Shown: positions 12,681-24,583 of the stretch, in pieces | Layout of the letters: every line of letters begins with the position of its first letter | How positions within the stretch are numbered: the first letter of the stretch is position 1 | Assembly (NCBI GenBank): GCA_964016875.1 | Contig: OZ024734.1 | Location: forward strand, 55,100,622 to 55,164,621 | DNA from: Fallopia convolvulus | Taxonomy: Eukaryota; Streptophyta; Magnoliopsida; Caryophyllales; Polygonaceae | DNA length: 64,000 bases | Direction of reading: 5' to 3' | Position numbers and translations under genes: made by a program | Notes under the pieces: model-generated | The model's input: the letters and a program-made list of their open reading frames with translations, nothing else | What the model was told of the DNA's origin: nothing | The model's database searches: none

Positions 12681-13389
12681 TTTACCTAAATAGAGGCATA
12701 AGAGGTTCCGATATCATAGAATATAGTTCCGACACATAGGCAAAGCGCGACGTAGATTGCAAGGCGAAGCCAGTAGTAGCCAAGGTCCTTATACATGTTC
12801 ACAAAAGACCTCCTTGTTAACACAATGCTTTGTGAGATCATCGTTGTGTTCCCCCTTTTCTCTCGTACTAAAATGTTCCCTTCCTGTGATTAATCAAGAA
12901 AACAACTTTGTTTATGAATTGCTTGGAATTTTCAAGTGCATACTTTTTCAACTAACTCAATTTATACCTTCAAGCATATTGTAGACACGTGCTTTTCAAC
13001 TTGTTGGCAAGTTATAGATGATTTATAGGACTTAACGAGATTGTTGATGGCTTCTTCTGTGCTCATGGCACCACCTTCTCCGAATCCTTGCTCTATGTCC
13101 TGATTAATTGAGTATCGGTATCAACGACAAGAATATATATATGTATGCATAGATTGAAAATTGATCAAAGTAATCGATCAAAAGAGCTTGCTAGCAAGAT
13201 CAAATATATGGAAGAATGATACCCGCTCGAAGTCGTTGTTTATGATTCTAAGGTAGTGATCTGAAGGGTTCCTTAAGCTTGGGCATGGGAATCCGCTCGA
13301 AGCAAACAACTTGCATGAGATAAAACAAGATTAATTTTGCGTTAGCTTAATATATATGTATCAATGTACTTGTACGCGTACGTAGTTTG

Positions 13390-13906
13390 TGCGGTAACAG
13401 GCTTAGCATACAAGCCCAATGTGATTCCAACCCAAAATCATATGGCAATGGGTGGACTCATGAGCTTATATACTAGACAATTCTTGTCCTAATTTTTTAA
13501 TGTGGAAATACTCACAACATGCCCCCTCAATTACAATTTCCTGCAGTTGACACTTGAAAATAATCCCACAAGGAAGCTCCTATATTGGGCGGGCTGCTTA
13601 AATATGCTCATAAGGCCGATAAGTCCGAACAGATCCCTTAAGGCTCCTTAACCGTCACTATTGGGACCTGATTGCTCCTATATTGGGCGGACTGCCTAAA
13701 ACAAGCTCATGAAACCAGCAAGCCCGAAGACTCCAAGAAATAAACCCACACTGAAACCTGCTCTAATACCATGTGAAAGTTCATGAGCTAGGAGGTCGTG
13801 CGTACATAAACTCAATACACAAAGTCCAATGGGTTCCATCCTAAAGCCAATTGGCAACAAGAGTACTTATATGTTAGACAATTTATATTCTTATTTATTC
13901 CCAACA
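13390..13906 (-). mobile_element. TRIM (miniature LTR retrotransposon) in ABCG intron 3
   Basis: Two ~130 bp terminal repeats (about 13390-13519 and 13772-13906) share a TTGGNTTNGGNTGGAA-type core. On the minus strand the element begins TGTTGGGAAT. Its first LTR ends in CA followed directly by TGGTATTAGAGC (13771-13760), one base from the initiator-Met tRNA primer site TGGTATCAGAGC. A purine-rich tract GAGGGGGCATG precedes the second LTR. Flanks GTTTG and ATTTG match at 4 of 5 bases. At about 517 bp with no coding capacity this is a TRIM. The same LTR family occurs at 27583-27749 and 32721-32850. Confidence 0.75.
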
Positions 13907-14799
13907 ATTTGCCTGAAATTAATTTTGTGTTAATTAATTACCTGGTTTGCATCAGAAGTGGGGCCGAAATAGACGAGCTTCCCATAAGCAAGAAGGCAAA
14001 GGCTATGAAAGAGCTCAAACACTTCACCGCCTGGTTGATGAAGGGATACAACAACGGTCATCCTATACTTGTCTGCCAGCTTGATGATGTGGTTGGTGAC
14101 GTGGAAGGATGCGGCACTATCAAGGCCGCTCGTGGGCTCGTCGAGGAAGAGCAGCTCCGGCCTCCTCAGGATCTCTAAGCAAATGCTGAGCCTTCTCTTC
14201 TGCCCGCCGCTAATGCCCTTGACGCTCCACCCCCCGACCCGCGTCTTTGCCGCATCCTGCAAGCCCATCTCTCATATCACCGCGTCAGCCCTCTCCGCCT
14301 TCTCGGACTTGGTCATGCTGCTCGGTAGTTGCAAATGTGCTGAGTAGTGCACGGTTTCTTGCACCGTCAAGGTGGTCATAAGCGTGTCATCTTGTGTCAC
14401 GTACGCCTATACACGTACGTACATTAATTTTCGGACTCGAACCACTCAGTGCACAATAAAAATATTAATTTTGGTAAATTTAATTATTATAATGTGGGAT
14501 CTAACGATTCAAAATTCTCTTTGTTAATCTTTGTGGATCAATTGAAACCGTAAACTATTTTACGTACCGAAGTTCCATAAGCAAGAGCTTGCTTGCGACC
14601 ATTGATGAGGATTTCTCCGGTTTGTCTTGCATTTAAACTTAGCCTCCCTGTTGTTCATAATCAACTTTTTGAGTCAAATACTGTTTAAAACATCCTCAAA
14701 TGTCATGCTACTATTTATCTAAATATAATATATTTAATATATATAGGAAATGACCAAATACTTCGATAAATTGTGATAACGTTAAGAAGGATTCAAAAT

Positions 14800-15700
14800 T
14801 TTCTTTGGCTGGTGTTGGTTCCTCTCAATTACAGTACCAAGAGCTTATTCAATCCATGTCAAATTCAGTACAAGTGTAGGGTATATCTACTCTTCTTGAT
14901 GAAAAACGTATTTGTTGATACTGACAGCCATAAACAAAAGAAAATACAAGTTGATAGTGAATGTATTTCAAAGGATTGGATACAAAATAAGGAGATTGCA
15001 ATATCTTTCTTCTTCTAAAGCTGCAAAACAGATTGCTCTAATTTCACATCTTTTCTTCGTTGTTGATAGCTGGCTTTCTACATGAGTCAAACTTGCACAT
15101 ATGCTCACCACTAATTAAAATTCTTAGTAATATATGACTGGAAAAGTCATATGGAAAATTCAGAAGTTTGTTTAAGGCATAGCATATCAGCTCAACGGGA
15201 TCCGATCCTCTTACTTCCGTACTAATACGAGCAAGAACCCAAGGCTTATCATATGAATCAATTTCAAAAGTATCGAAGGAACAAGTGCTCAAGACGATAG
15301 AGGAAATCCTAAGCCAATGGAAATCCAAAAGAATGACCAAGCTTTTCCACCAAACAAGAGCTCGGATATTAAAGTTGTGGTTTTACACCTTTATCTTGTG
15401 ACACTTCATTCAGGAACTACGGTTGTTATTTGGAGGTTATTTTGGTATCTTTGGAAATCTAACTTGACGAATTACATTTCATTCGAGTCCAAATTACAAC
15501 GCAAATGGGGTCAAAACTATGCATCAATAAAACTTACAATGAAGGGAGGCACTAGGAGCTAGGTCACAGGTCATGACCCATGTCAAGGATCATGACATGA
15601 TACATGGGAACAAGTTTTGGCTCCTCATATATGGTTATGACGCCCGTCGCGCTTCGTGATGTTATCGTTGAAGCAAGGTGTTTCACTCGGCTCCAAGGGT
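14800..15700. repeat. Diverged repeat copy A (paralogue of 18170-18540)
   Basis: From about 15240 (AAGGCTTATCATATG) to 15630 this matches 18242-18544 and then 24675-24700, including ACGATAGAGGAAAT, CCAAACAAGAGCTCG, TCAAAACTATGCATCAAT and GCAAGTTTTGGCTC. It is uninterrupted here and so supplies an empty-site comparison for the LINE insertion in the other copy. Identity of the repeat is unknown. Confidence 0.65.
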
Positions 15701-16489
15701 TCCCGCCATCTATATTAATTTTATGGATTATTTTTATGATATTCTAGGGTAGTTTAATATCTTAGGGATTATTTTTATTTGGGTTTTATTATCTTTAGAA
15801 TAGTCTGTTATTTAAAGTCATGTAGCCCTAGAGGCAACTCAGAACATCTTTACATAAAATCGAAGAACACTTCTGTGTCGTTTCTAAGTTTAATCCAATT
15901 TGATTGAAGGGAAACCTGTGAGATTCAAGTTGTTATTCTTTCAAACCCAATTGAAGAAGGGTTCATGAGATTCGGTTTCTTCAAATATCGGCCTATCTAC
16001 TCCAATGAAGAACAATCAGGTCAACCAAAAGACGAGCGATTCATCATCAAGTGGTTTCAGTCGTCAAGATTTCAAGGTTGTGAGTAGTCATGTCTTTGAT
16101 TTTGGTTGTTTAATTCATTAAGTTTAGCACTTAAATTGTATAAACCCTAGCCAAAAAAACCCTTGTTCTTAATTTTGTTCTTAGTGTGACTGCTAGTATG
16201 TTGATCCTCTAACCACTACTACATATCTCCTCCGCCACCAATGTATAACCAACTACCTGCCGCCCCACCCAATTGTTTTGTTATTTCGCTAATTGTTGCT
16301 TACAAAAAAAAATTTTATTTGGCATTAAGAAAGGGAGAGATTTGCATTGTCTTGTTTAACTCTTTGCTTTCTTTTGACCCTTGCCTTACTTTGATCTTGC
16401 ATTGTTGTTGCTTGAAATTTTGAGTTTACATCTAATTCTAGGATCTATTTTCCTCTGTGTCTTGTACATTGTAATATAATGTTTTTTCT

Positions 16490-17855
16490 TACAATGTTTC
16501 AGGCCCGTGTTGAAGTTCCTAGGGAAGATGATCATGCAATCTTCAATGTTGCATCTTTTTCTGATGACTTTGGAATCTTTGAAGGTTTACCCATCTAGGA
16601 TGAAAACATATATGATGAGGATAACATTACTCAAGACATGCCATTTTTAGTGTTGCCTCTCTTTTTTATGAAAGCCTCCAGGATTTTGATGGTCCTATAA
16701 TCTGGGATGAGTCACACGTTGTTTATGACTCTATGCAACTAATTTATGATGTGTTTGTCGCATGAACATGAAGATATCATCGTGCTAGATTGCAAGTCGG
16801 TAGTGATGTTTTCTCTGAGGAAAATATTGAAGATTATAATGATGTGGTACTCATGCGACCCCGTCCTTGGATGCTAGCCAGAAGGCCAAGTCCTTCACGC
16901 TCCGCTCAGATGGCCCCGTCACCCGTGCCAGGGCTCGTGCCATTGAGAGCGCGACACAATCACTTGTTTCGTGCCTTTCCGCAGGTCACGGCGCGCCATG
17001 CACCGCAACCTCGCTCGGCACCATCAGCATCGTTGGCGCGTTGGAACCTCTAGACGACCTCTCGGAATCACCGTGCCAAGGCTCGTCGACCTCGCACCTC
17101 GCATCGGCACTCGGATCGCAAGACGAGGTCATCGCGAGCCCTCGCCAGGACCTCGTGCCAAGACTCGGCGTCGAGTCGCAAGACAAGGTTCTCGCGCCGA
17201 GGTTCGAAGTCGGATCGTCACTTGAGGTTCTCGGAAGCCTCGGAGAACCTCATGTGCCAGCGTCCTCGCCAGCGTCGTAGTCCCGCGCCAGACGCGTGCC
17301 AGTGCCGTGTCTTGACCTCGCCAGCGCCGCACCAGCCTTGTCGCGAGCGTTGAGTATTGTCCAACAAATTGTTTATCACGGACGACCTATCCTATTTATA
17401 TTATTTTTTGCATACTTTCTTATTCTGAACCTTACTATTAGTGTTTTTACATAATAAGAAAGGGTTTATTGGGCCTTGCGCCGATGGACTCTTGTGTTGC
17501 GCCGCTGGGCCTAGTCTACGCACTAGCCCTAGGCGTGCCTCACTAGAAATTAGGGTTTCTATGTTTTTTTCTTGTGCTGCACCTATATAAGGTGCTTATG
17601 TTTGTTTTTCGGCCTTATCGCACATTTTAGGGGTTTAATATAGTTGAGGTTACTCCTAATTACTCCCTTTTGTGCTTGCGCCGCCACTATTATCATCAAA
17701 TTCTCGTGTTCTTTCGCAATTGCCCTCGTGTTCGATCAAGACTTGCTCAATCCAACGTTAAGTCGAGTCTCTCAAGTCTTCCGCCGCGCACGGTCGAGAC
17801 CCAATAATCAAACACCGAGTCGATCCGTCGCATCCCGGACTAGGGACGCATCAGG
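16490..17855 (+). mobile_element. Decayed gypsy-like retroelement remnant with LTR-like 3' part
   Basis: Broken frames at 16500-16860 encode acidic peptides (for example DVFSEENIEDYND) common in plant gypsy polyproteins. 16867-17280 encodes SDGPVTRARARAIES, the hallmark tail of many plant gypsy polyproteins. This part is strikingly GC-rich (about 16900-17340) against an AT-rich background. Next comes an LTR-like block, about 17358-17853, bounded by TGTCC and GCATCA, with a TATA box CTATATAAGG near 17583 and a TTAGGGTTT stretch upstream. No matching second LTR or target duplication was found, so boundaries are tentative. Confidence 0.5.
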
Positions 17856-18169
17856 TACTATATGATAATTCTTTTCCTTTAGATCCTTGGAAATTTGATT
17901 GGGAGGCTATCCAATGCGGTTTTGCAATTCGGATTCATCCTTACATTCATGATGATCGTCATATTATCTTGTTTCCTTTAGCTGCTTCTTCTCTAGCTTT
18001 CAAAGAGTTGAGTGTTGGCTAATTCATATTGAGAGGAGACATCATTTTTCCGCCCATGCTAAGACAAAGCCAAAGAACTTGTCGACTATCGCTCAACTGC
18101 CAACTCGCGCGCGATCGCCAATTGCTAGATCAAGGCCATGAATGTATCTCCTTTTACTTGTGATGAGTT

Positions 18170-18544
18170 CGTTCCTCCAAACCTTGATTCGAGGATGAAT
18201 CAAACACAAGAAAGAGAGATCGAATGATGCGAGGAAGAAACTAAGGCTTATCATATGGTTCACTTCCAAAAGCATCAAAGAAAGAAGCACTCGAGACGAT
18301 AGAGGAAATTTTGGGCCAATATATAGAAATTCAATACAATGACCGAGCTTTCCTACCAAACAAGAGCTCGAACATTGGAGGTCATTTTTAGTTTCTTTGA
18401 ATTGGAAAGGTTTCTCGACGAGATACATTCCATCTCCTTACTGATATCGAAGGGATCAAAACTATGCATCAATGAAACTTATAGTGATCGAAGGGATCGA
18501 GGAGCTAGGACATCCTGGGTCATGATAAGATAAATGGCATGGAA
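18170..18544. repeat. Diverged repeat copy B, interrupted by the LINE
   Basis: Matches copy A at about 15200-15620. It is broken after GATAAATGGCATGGAA by the 6.1 kb LINE and resumes at 24675 with GCAAGTTTTGGCTCGCC. Confidence 0.65.
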
Positions 18545-18601
18545 CATTCCAAAGCTTAAAAACGTATTAATTAAAAAAAAGCTCTCTTTTTCGCTCCTGC
18601 T

Positions 18602-20403
18602 ATGACACAAACTCAGCCTTCGGCCAACTCTTCGGCCACCGACATCACGATGGACGATCGGAACAAGGACAACCCTCCAGGAGACCCTCCGGACAAAAGG
18701 GGGTCATGGAAGGATGTGGTGGTTGTGGGAGGCGCTTTGCAACAAAAGACGATAATTGATGAGAAGTTTATTGACGGAAATATCCAGATCCATTTTCCAA
18801 ATGGGGAGGATGGTGATCCGGCTGTGACTATTGAGGATGAAGTTATGGATGCTCTTGCATCGGTATGGAAGTGGTCGGTTGTGGTTAAACTCCTTGGCCA
18901 TCCGATTGCTTTTCAAGTCATGGAAAAGAAAATTAGGGAGATGTGGCGATCAAATGTGAGGTATCAAATTTTGGATCTCACTAATGGTTGCTACTTGGTT
19001 TGATTTAGTAGGGAAGAAGAGTTCATGTCTGCTCTCACCGATGGACCATGGACTGTGTTTGGTCGCTTATTGTTCGTAGTTGGTCTCCCAATTTTCGTAC
19101 CACGGAACCAATTAGGACGGCACCAACTTGGATTAGATTGGCCGACCTTCCGGTTACTCTTTATGAAGAGGAGATATTATTGAGGATTGCAGAGGCTATC
19201 GGACGTCCAATTAAGGTTGATCAGAAGACAATGTACACTAATCGGGGTAGATTCGCCCGGATATGTGTGGAACTCGATCTAGAGAAACCCCTCAAGGGAT
19301 CTATTAGCATTAATGGTGATAGATACTTGATCGAGTATGAAGGCCTTCCTACTATCTGCTTCGACTGTGGAAGATTTGGGCACATTAAGAGTCACTGTCC
19401 TTTCAGGCCGAGTGGGAACTTTCAACAGAGTCCGAATGGTCAGTCGGTTCAGAGTGTGGCGGAAACTGGTAATCCGGCGACGGAAGGAAGTCCAACAATC
19501 CTCTCGAGTGACAAGGGGCAAGGATCCGAGCATACACGTTTGAACAATCCGGTGTCTTCTGTTCCGGCGAGTAATGCAAACGCCGGGGGGAAACCAGGTC
19601 AGTACGGTGAATGGATGGTTGTCGAAAAAAGGAAAGCGGCTCCGAAAGGAAATCATCAGAATCCTCGATCAAATTAGCAAAATTATCGATCGAATAATAT
19701 TAGGAAGGTGATATCAAAGGAAAGCCTATCGAATAATGATAAAGGAAAGAATAAAGTAGTCCCGGAATTGAGCGAAATTGTCCCGCAAGAGAATAGGTTT
19801 GGAGCGTTGAGAATAGTGGAAAAGGAAACAATTGATGTGATCCACAATTCAGTTGAGGAAAGTGCGATCAGTTTTAAAGAGCAAGCTAAGAAATCGGAAT
19901 AAAAAAAATCAGATGGTGGGAATGAAGTTGGCCCACAAGTTTTTAAAGGTGCGGAGAATGGAGGCGAAATGGGAGTGTTTGTTGCCAAAGATAATTTTGT
20001 ACAGGTTTTCAATAATGGGCTGTTCCAACACAAGGCCCATGTAGGGAAGAAACCCATCAAAGTGGGAAGGAAGAAGGGCATATTCTCACCAAATTGTAAT
20101 CCTGATGGTGTTTCGGGTGGGGCAAAGAACGGGCCAGCCCAAATTTTAGACAAGAGGCCCAGAATTGGTTTAGAAATGAATCAGGAAGAGATGGGCGTGA
20201 TAAGGGACAATAGCAATCTGAAGGTTAATATACAAGAACCAATTGAGGTTGTCTCGAATGGCCTTTGCATGGGGAACTATAAAGATCAACCATTGACGTT
20301 GAAGGAAGTTGGGGTGCAGTTGCAGCCTCAAAATCAACCTGATGACGAAGTTGACGCGGACGCTATGATGGCGGAGAGCTCAGCGGCTAAAGGGCCACTT
20401 TGA
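18602..20403 (+). pseudogene. LINE ORF1 (DUF4283 / CCHC nucleic-acid-binding protein), broken
   Basis: The N-terminal part (about 18800-19060) resembles the DUF4283 domain of plant LINE ORF1. It is followed by a CCHC zinc knuckle CFDCGRFGHIKSHC near 19360-19400 and a low-complexity polar tail ending at 20403. ORF1 proteins bind the LINE RNA and form the RNP. The reading frame is interrupted by TGA at 19001-19003 (relatives read Arg, as in YLVRF), a one-base loss near 19065 just before RSWSPNFR, TAG at 19674-19676 and TAA at 19900-19902. Starts at the first ATG after the leader. Confidence 0.85.
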
Positions 20404-20445
20404 TATTCTTTTGGTTCCTTTGTTTCTCTATTCCCTTATTTGTTA

Positions 20446-23400
20446 ATGATTAATATCTTATTGTGGAATTGTTTTGGTGCAGGAAAGCCGGGTTTTAGAA
20501 GGGTTGCTCGTTATATGTGTAGACACTATAAGGTGGATATTTTGGCGCTTTTTGAGCCTCGGGTCTTTTGGGGAGAGAGCGGACGAAATTTGTGAAAAAT
20601 TGATCAAAAGGGATTTCTCTCACTATAAAAGAGTCGAAGCGATGGGTTTCGCCGGTGGAGTTTGGTTGCTTTGGAAGGCTTCTACTGTGAACCTTAATGT
20701 TGTTGAGCTGAACCGAGACTATATTCATGCGACTTATGTTGACTCGGGCACTACCGTGAATTTGTTTGTGGTGTATGGACCTCCTTCAGTGGATCGTAGA
20801 GAGAGTTTTTGGACTAATCTTGAGGCTAAAGTTAAGAGAGTGAAAGGGCCTACTATTGTTGGTGGTGATTTCAATTGTATCTTGTTCAACCACGAAAGGG
20901 AAGGGGGGACTGGAGGTTTACATGCTGATTCGGACAAGTTTAATAGTTGGAAGAATAAGTTGGGCCTTGTGGATCTCGGTTTTATCGGCCCCCGATTTAC
21001 TTGGAGTAGGCGATTGTCTCGTGATTCTGTAGTTTCTAAGAGGCTCGATAGGGTGTTTATGGATGTTGAGGGATGCGTTCGGTGGAGCGAGGCTAGGGTT
21101 CGACATCTCCCGAGATTATCCTCGGATCATAACCCTCTCTTGCTCTCGCTGAACCCGGATATGAAGCAAGATAAAAACCGGCGTCCTTTCCGTTGTGAGG
21201 CTGCGTGGATGACCCATCCCGAGTTTAAGGAGAAGATTGATAAGTGTTGGCGTAAGGAACTCCCTACTCCTGGTGCTCTTTCTATGTTGAAAAATGATCT
21301 TTTGCGGTGGAATAAAAAAGTGTTTGGAAGCATTCATATGAGGAAGAAGAATTTGCTTGAGCAACTGGATAGGATTCAAAGTCACCCCAATAGATCCAAT
21401 TCGGCGGCCCTTCTCGATAAAGAGACTAAGATTCAGAATGAGATTGAGCTTACCTTAGAACAAGAAGAGATCCTTTGGTTCCAAAAGTCAAGAGAACAAT
21501 GGCTTAAGTGTGGGGATAGGAACACCTCCTTTTTCCATACTTCTACCCTTATTAGAAGAAAGAGGAATCGGGTGGAGTGCCTTAAAAACGATCAGGGAGT
21601 TTGGATTGATCGAAAAGAGGACCTTGAGAAGATGGCAGTGGAGTTCTTTTGTAAACTTTACTCGATTGAAGGGGTCCAACATTCAGCATTTCCGACCCTG
21701 CGTAATGGCTTTCCGAGCATCGAGCAGGAGAAGTATGACAAGTTGATTGAGCCGTTTTTGGATGAAGAAATTTGGCAGGCGGTGAAGCATATGGGATCGT
21801 TTAAGTCACCTGGTCTAGATGGGTTTCAACCGGGTTTTTTCAAGCATTGTTGGGACACGGTGGGAGCCTCTGTTGTCAGCTTTGTCCGGGATTTCTTCTC
21901 GTCTTCGGTTTTGCCTGAGGGTGTCAATGATACGTTGATTGTGTTGCTTGCCAAGAATGATACTCCGGAATCTCTTAACCAGTTCCGACCGATCAGCCTT
22001 TGTAAAGTGATTTATAAGGTGGTTACTAAGGTTCTTGTTAATAGAATGCAGGGTGTTCTTAACGATATCATCGGGCCGACTCAAGGAAGTTTCCTTCCCG
22101 GACGTTTGATTATGGATAATATCGTTGTGGTTCAAGAGGTTGTTCATTCTATGAGGAAAAAGAGAGGTGCTAAGGGCTGGATGGTATTGAAACTTGACCT
22201 TGAGAAGGCGTACGATCGCCTACGATGGGATTTCATTGAGTCTACGCTTGTCGCAGCGGGTTTCCCGGATAAGTGGGTTAGATGGATTATTGCTTGTGTT
22301 ACCTCCCCTAGAATGCAAATTCTTTGGAATGGTGAAATTACAAACCAATTTCCGGCTTCTAGAGGTGTGCGTCAAGGGGACCCGATTTCCCCGTATTTGT
22401 TTCTGTTGTGTATTGAAAGATTAAGCCACATCATCAGAGATTGTGTTGACAATGGTAGTTGGAAACCTATAAATTTGACAAGGAATGGTCCCTACCTTTC
22501 TCATATGTTCTTCGCCGATGACATCGTGTTGTTTGCTGAAGCGTCAATCGATCAGGTTCGTGTGATCAAAAGGTGTTTGGATATGTTCTGTAGGGCGTCT
22601 GGCCAAAAAATCAGTAACCACAAGTCCACGCTTTTTGTCTCACCGAATGTTCATGCTAGTCTGGTTCGCAGATTAGAGGAAGAAAGTGGCTTTAAAGTTA
22701 CGAAGGACTTGGGAAAGTATCTTGGTCTCCCAATTCTTCATAAAAAGGTTAACAAGAATACTTTCTCAGGGTTGATTGACAAGTTCAATTCGAGACTCTC
22801 GGGGTGGAAAGCTAAGACACTTAGTGTTGCGGGGCGTGTGACTCTGATCAAATCGGTTCTGACTTCGCTACCGGTTTATACGATGTCTACTGTTTTACTC
22901 CCTAGTAGTGTTTGCAAGGATATTGACAAGATTAATCAGGCTTTTCTTTGGGGCAGTAGTGCAGAGCGGAGGAAAACGCACAAAGTTGCTTGGGAAGAGG
23001 TCACCAAACCAAAGTGCCATGGTGGGTTGGGAATTAAAACTATGCAAGACATGAACCTAGCGTTGGTTGGCAAACTCGGTTGGCGTTTTATCATGGAGGG
23101 AGAGGGCGTTTGGTGTTCTGTCCTTAAGAATAAATACGTTGATTGCGCCCTTGGGCAATCCTCAGCCTGCTCGTATGTTTGGAAAGGAATTCGAACTGGC
23201 CTTGCTGAAGTTGTGATTGAAGGAGCTCAGTGGTTGGTGCGAGACGGTGTTTCGGTTCGGTTCTGGAGTGATGAGTGGATCATGGACATGCCCTTGATTA
23301 ATATGGCTACAGGTGTTGTTGAGAATAATTTACTGAAGGCTATTGTGCGTGATTTCTGGATTGCTGATTCTGGTTGGAACTGGGGTCTGTTCGCTCATCT

Positions 23401-24583
23401 ATTACCTGCGGCGGTTTTGATGCAAATCTCGGCTGTGATTCTGTTACCTGATTCTGGCGCTAATGAAGATATGATTTGTTGGAGATTTTCCACAGATGGA
23501 GATTATTCGGTGGCCTCTGGATATGATATGCTTCAGGGGAATTTTTATCGGCAAGATATTGATCAATCTTTCTACCGAAAAATCTGGAAACTCCAAGTGC
23601 CGGAACGCATTAGAAATTTCGTGTGGCTTGCTAGCAGAGGGGGGGTTCTGACGAATGCAGAGAGACGGAGACGACACATGACAGCTTCGGATAATTGCCC
23701 CTGGTGTATTGACACTGCTGGAGCGGCTGCAGAGGACTACGAGCACTTGTTTCGGGATTGTTCGAAGGTCAAGCACATTTGGACAGCTTTGAACGTTACT
23801 GATTTTATGCCTTTCTTTTTTCAGGTTCCGTTTGCGGCTTGGATCAGATCTAATGTGTTGGAAAATGGTCAATTTGACGGAGTTGAATGGCGAACTGTTT
23901 TTTCGGTGACTATTTGGTGGGTTTGGCGTTGGAGGAATGCTAAGGTGTTCGCGGAAGATCAGAAGATAACGGACAAAGTCGGATTTATCATTCGTTATGC
24001 AAAGGAGTATGCGATGAATGCAGGTAAGTTTTCTTGCTTTGACTGTGTCAATTCAAAAACTATGCAGGATGTTAGTTGGGAAGCGCCAAATGAAGGTTGG
24101 GTTAAAGTGAATACCGATGGGTCGGTTAGAAATGGGGGCATGGCGGCTGCTGGCGGGATTATTCGCGATCATTATGGTCAATGGGTTTGTGGTTTCTCCC
24201 ATAATATTGGTGCTTGTTCTGTTCCCATGGCGGAGCTTTGGGGAATCCTTGACGGACTCAATATTGCTTGGGATAAAGGTTTCCGTCGCGTCATCGTGGA
24301 ATCGGACTCCCAGCTTGCTATTGGTTTCCTCAATTCGCGGATGAAGAGGAGTCATCCGTTGTTTAGCCTGGTTAACCAATGTCAAGGCTTTTTTAGTAGG
24401 GATTGGAATATCCAATTCCGTCATGTGTATCGAGAGGCAAATTCGGTTGCGGATTGTCTCGCGTCTTTTGCTTTTTCTTTTCCACTAGGTTTGCATGTAT
24501 TGTGTGCCCCTCCTGAGGGGATTAATTTACTGCTTTTTGATGATGTAAGGGGCCGGGCTATCCCCCGATTGATGACTACTTAG
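20446..24583 (+). pseudogene. LINE ORF2: endonuclease, reverse transcriptase, RNase H (one frameshift)
   Basis: The expected start is ATG at 20446, giving the EEP-endonuclease opening ILLWNCFGAGKPGFRR. One extra T in a T-run near 20568 shifts the frame, which then stays open to the stop at 24583. Seen in order: endonuclease motifs GGDFNC (about 20861) and SDHNPLL (about 21122); reverse transcriptase with GSFLPGR, LDLEKAYDR, GVRQGDPISP and the catalytic FADD at 22511-22522; a zf-RVT region with CPWC near 23696; and an RNase H domain with NTDGS (about 24110), ESDS and YREANSVADCLA. An L1 enzyme would nick the target and copy the RNA in place. The long frame beginning at 20474 with a non-ATG codon is a frameshift artefact at its N-terminus. 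Confidence 0.93.

Noticed and set aside
16867..17280. 137-codon frame as a host gene
   Set aside because: The GPVTRARARAIE motif and adjacent LTR-like sequence mark it as retroelement tail.
20474..20570. N-terminus of the long LINE ORF2 frame starting at 20474
   Set aside because: It starts at a non-ATG codon and does not resemble an endonuclease. The true N-terminus is in another frame from ATG 20446, joined by a frameshift near 20568.
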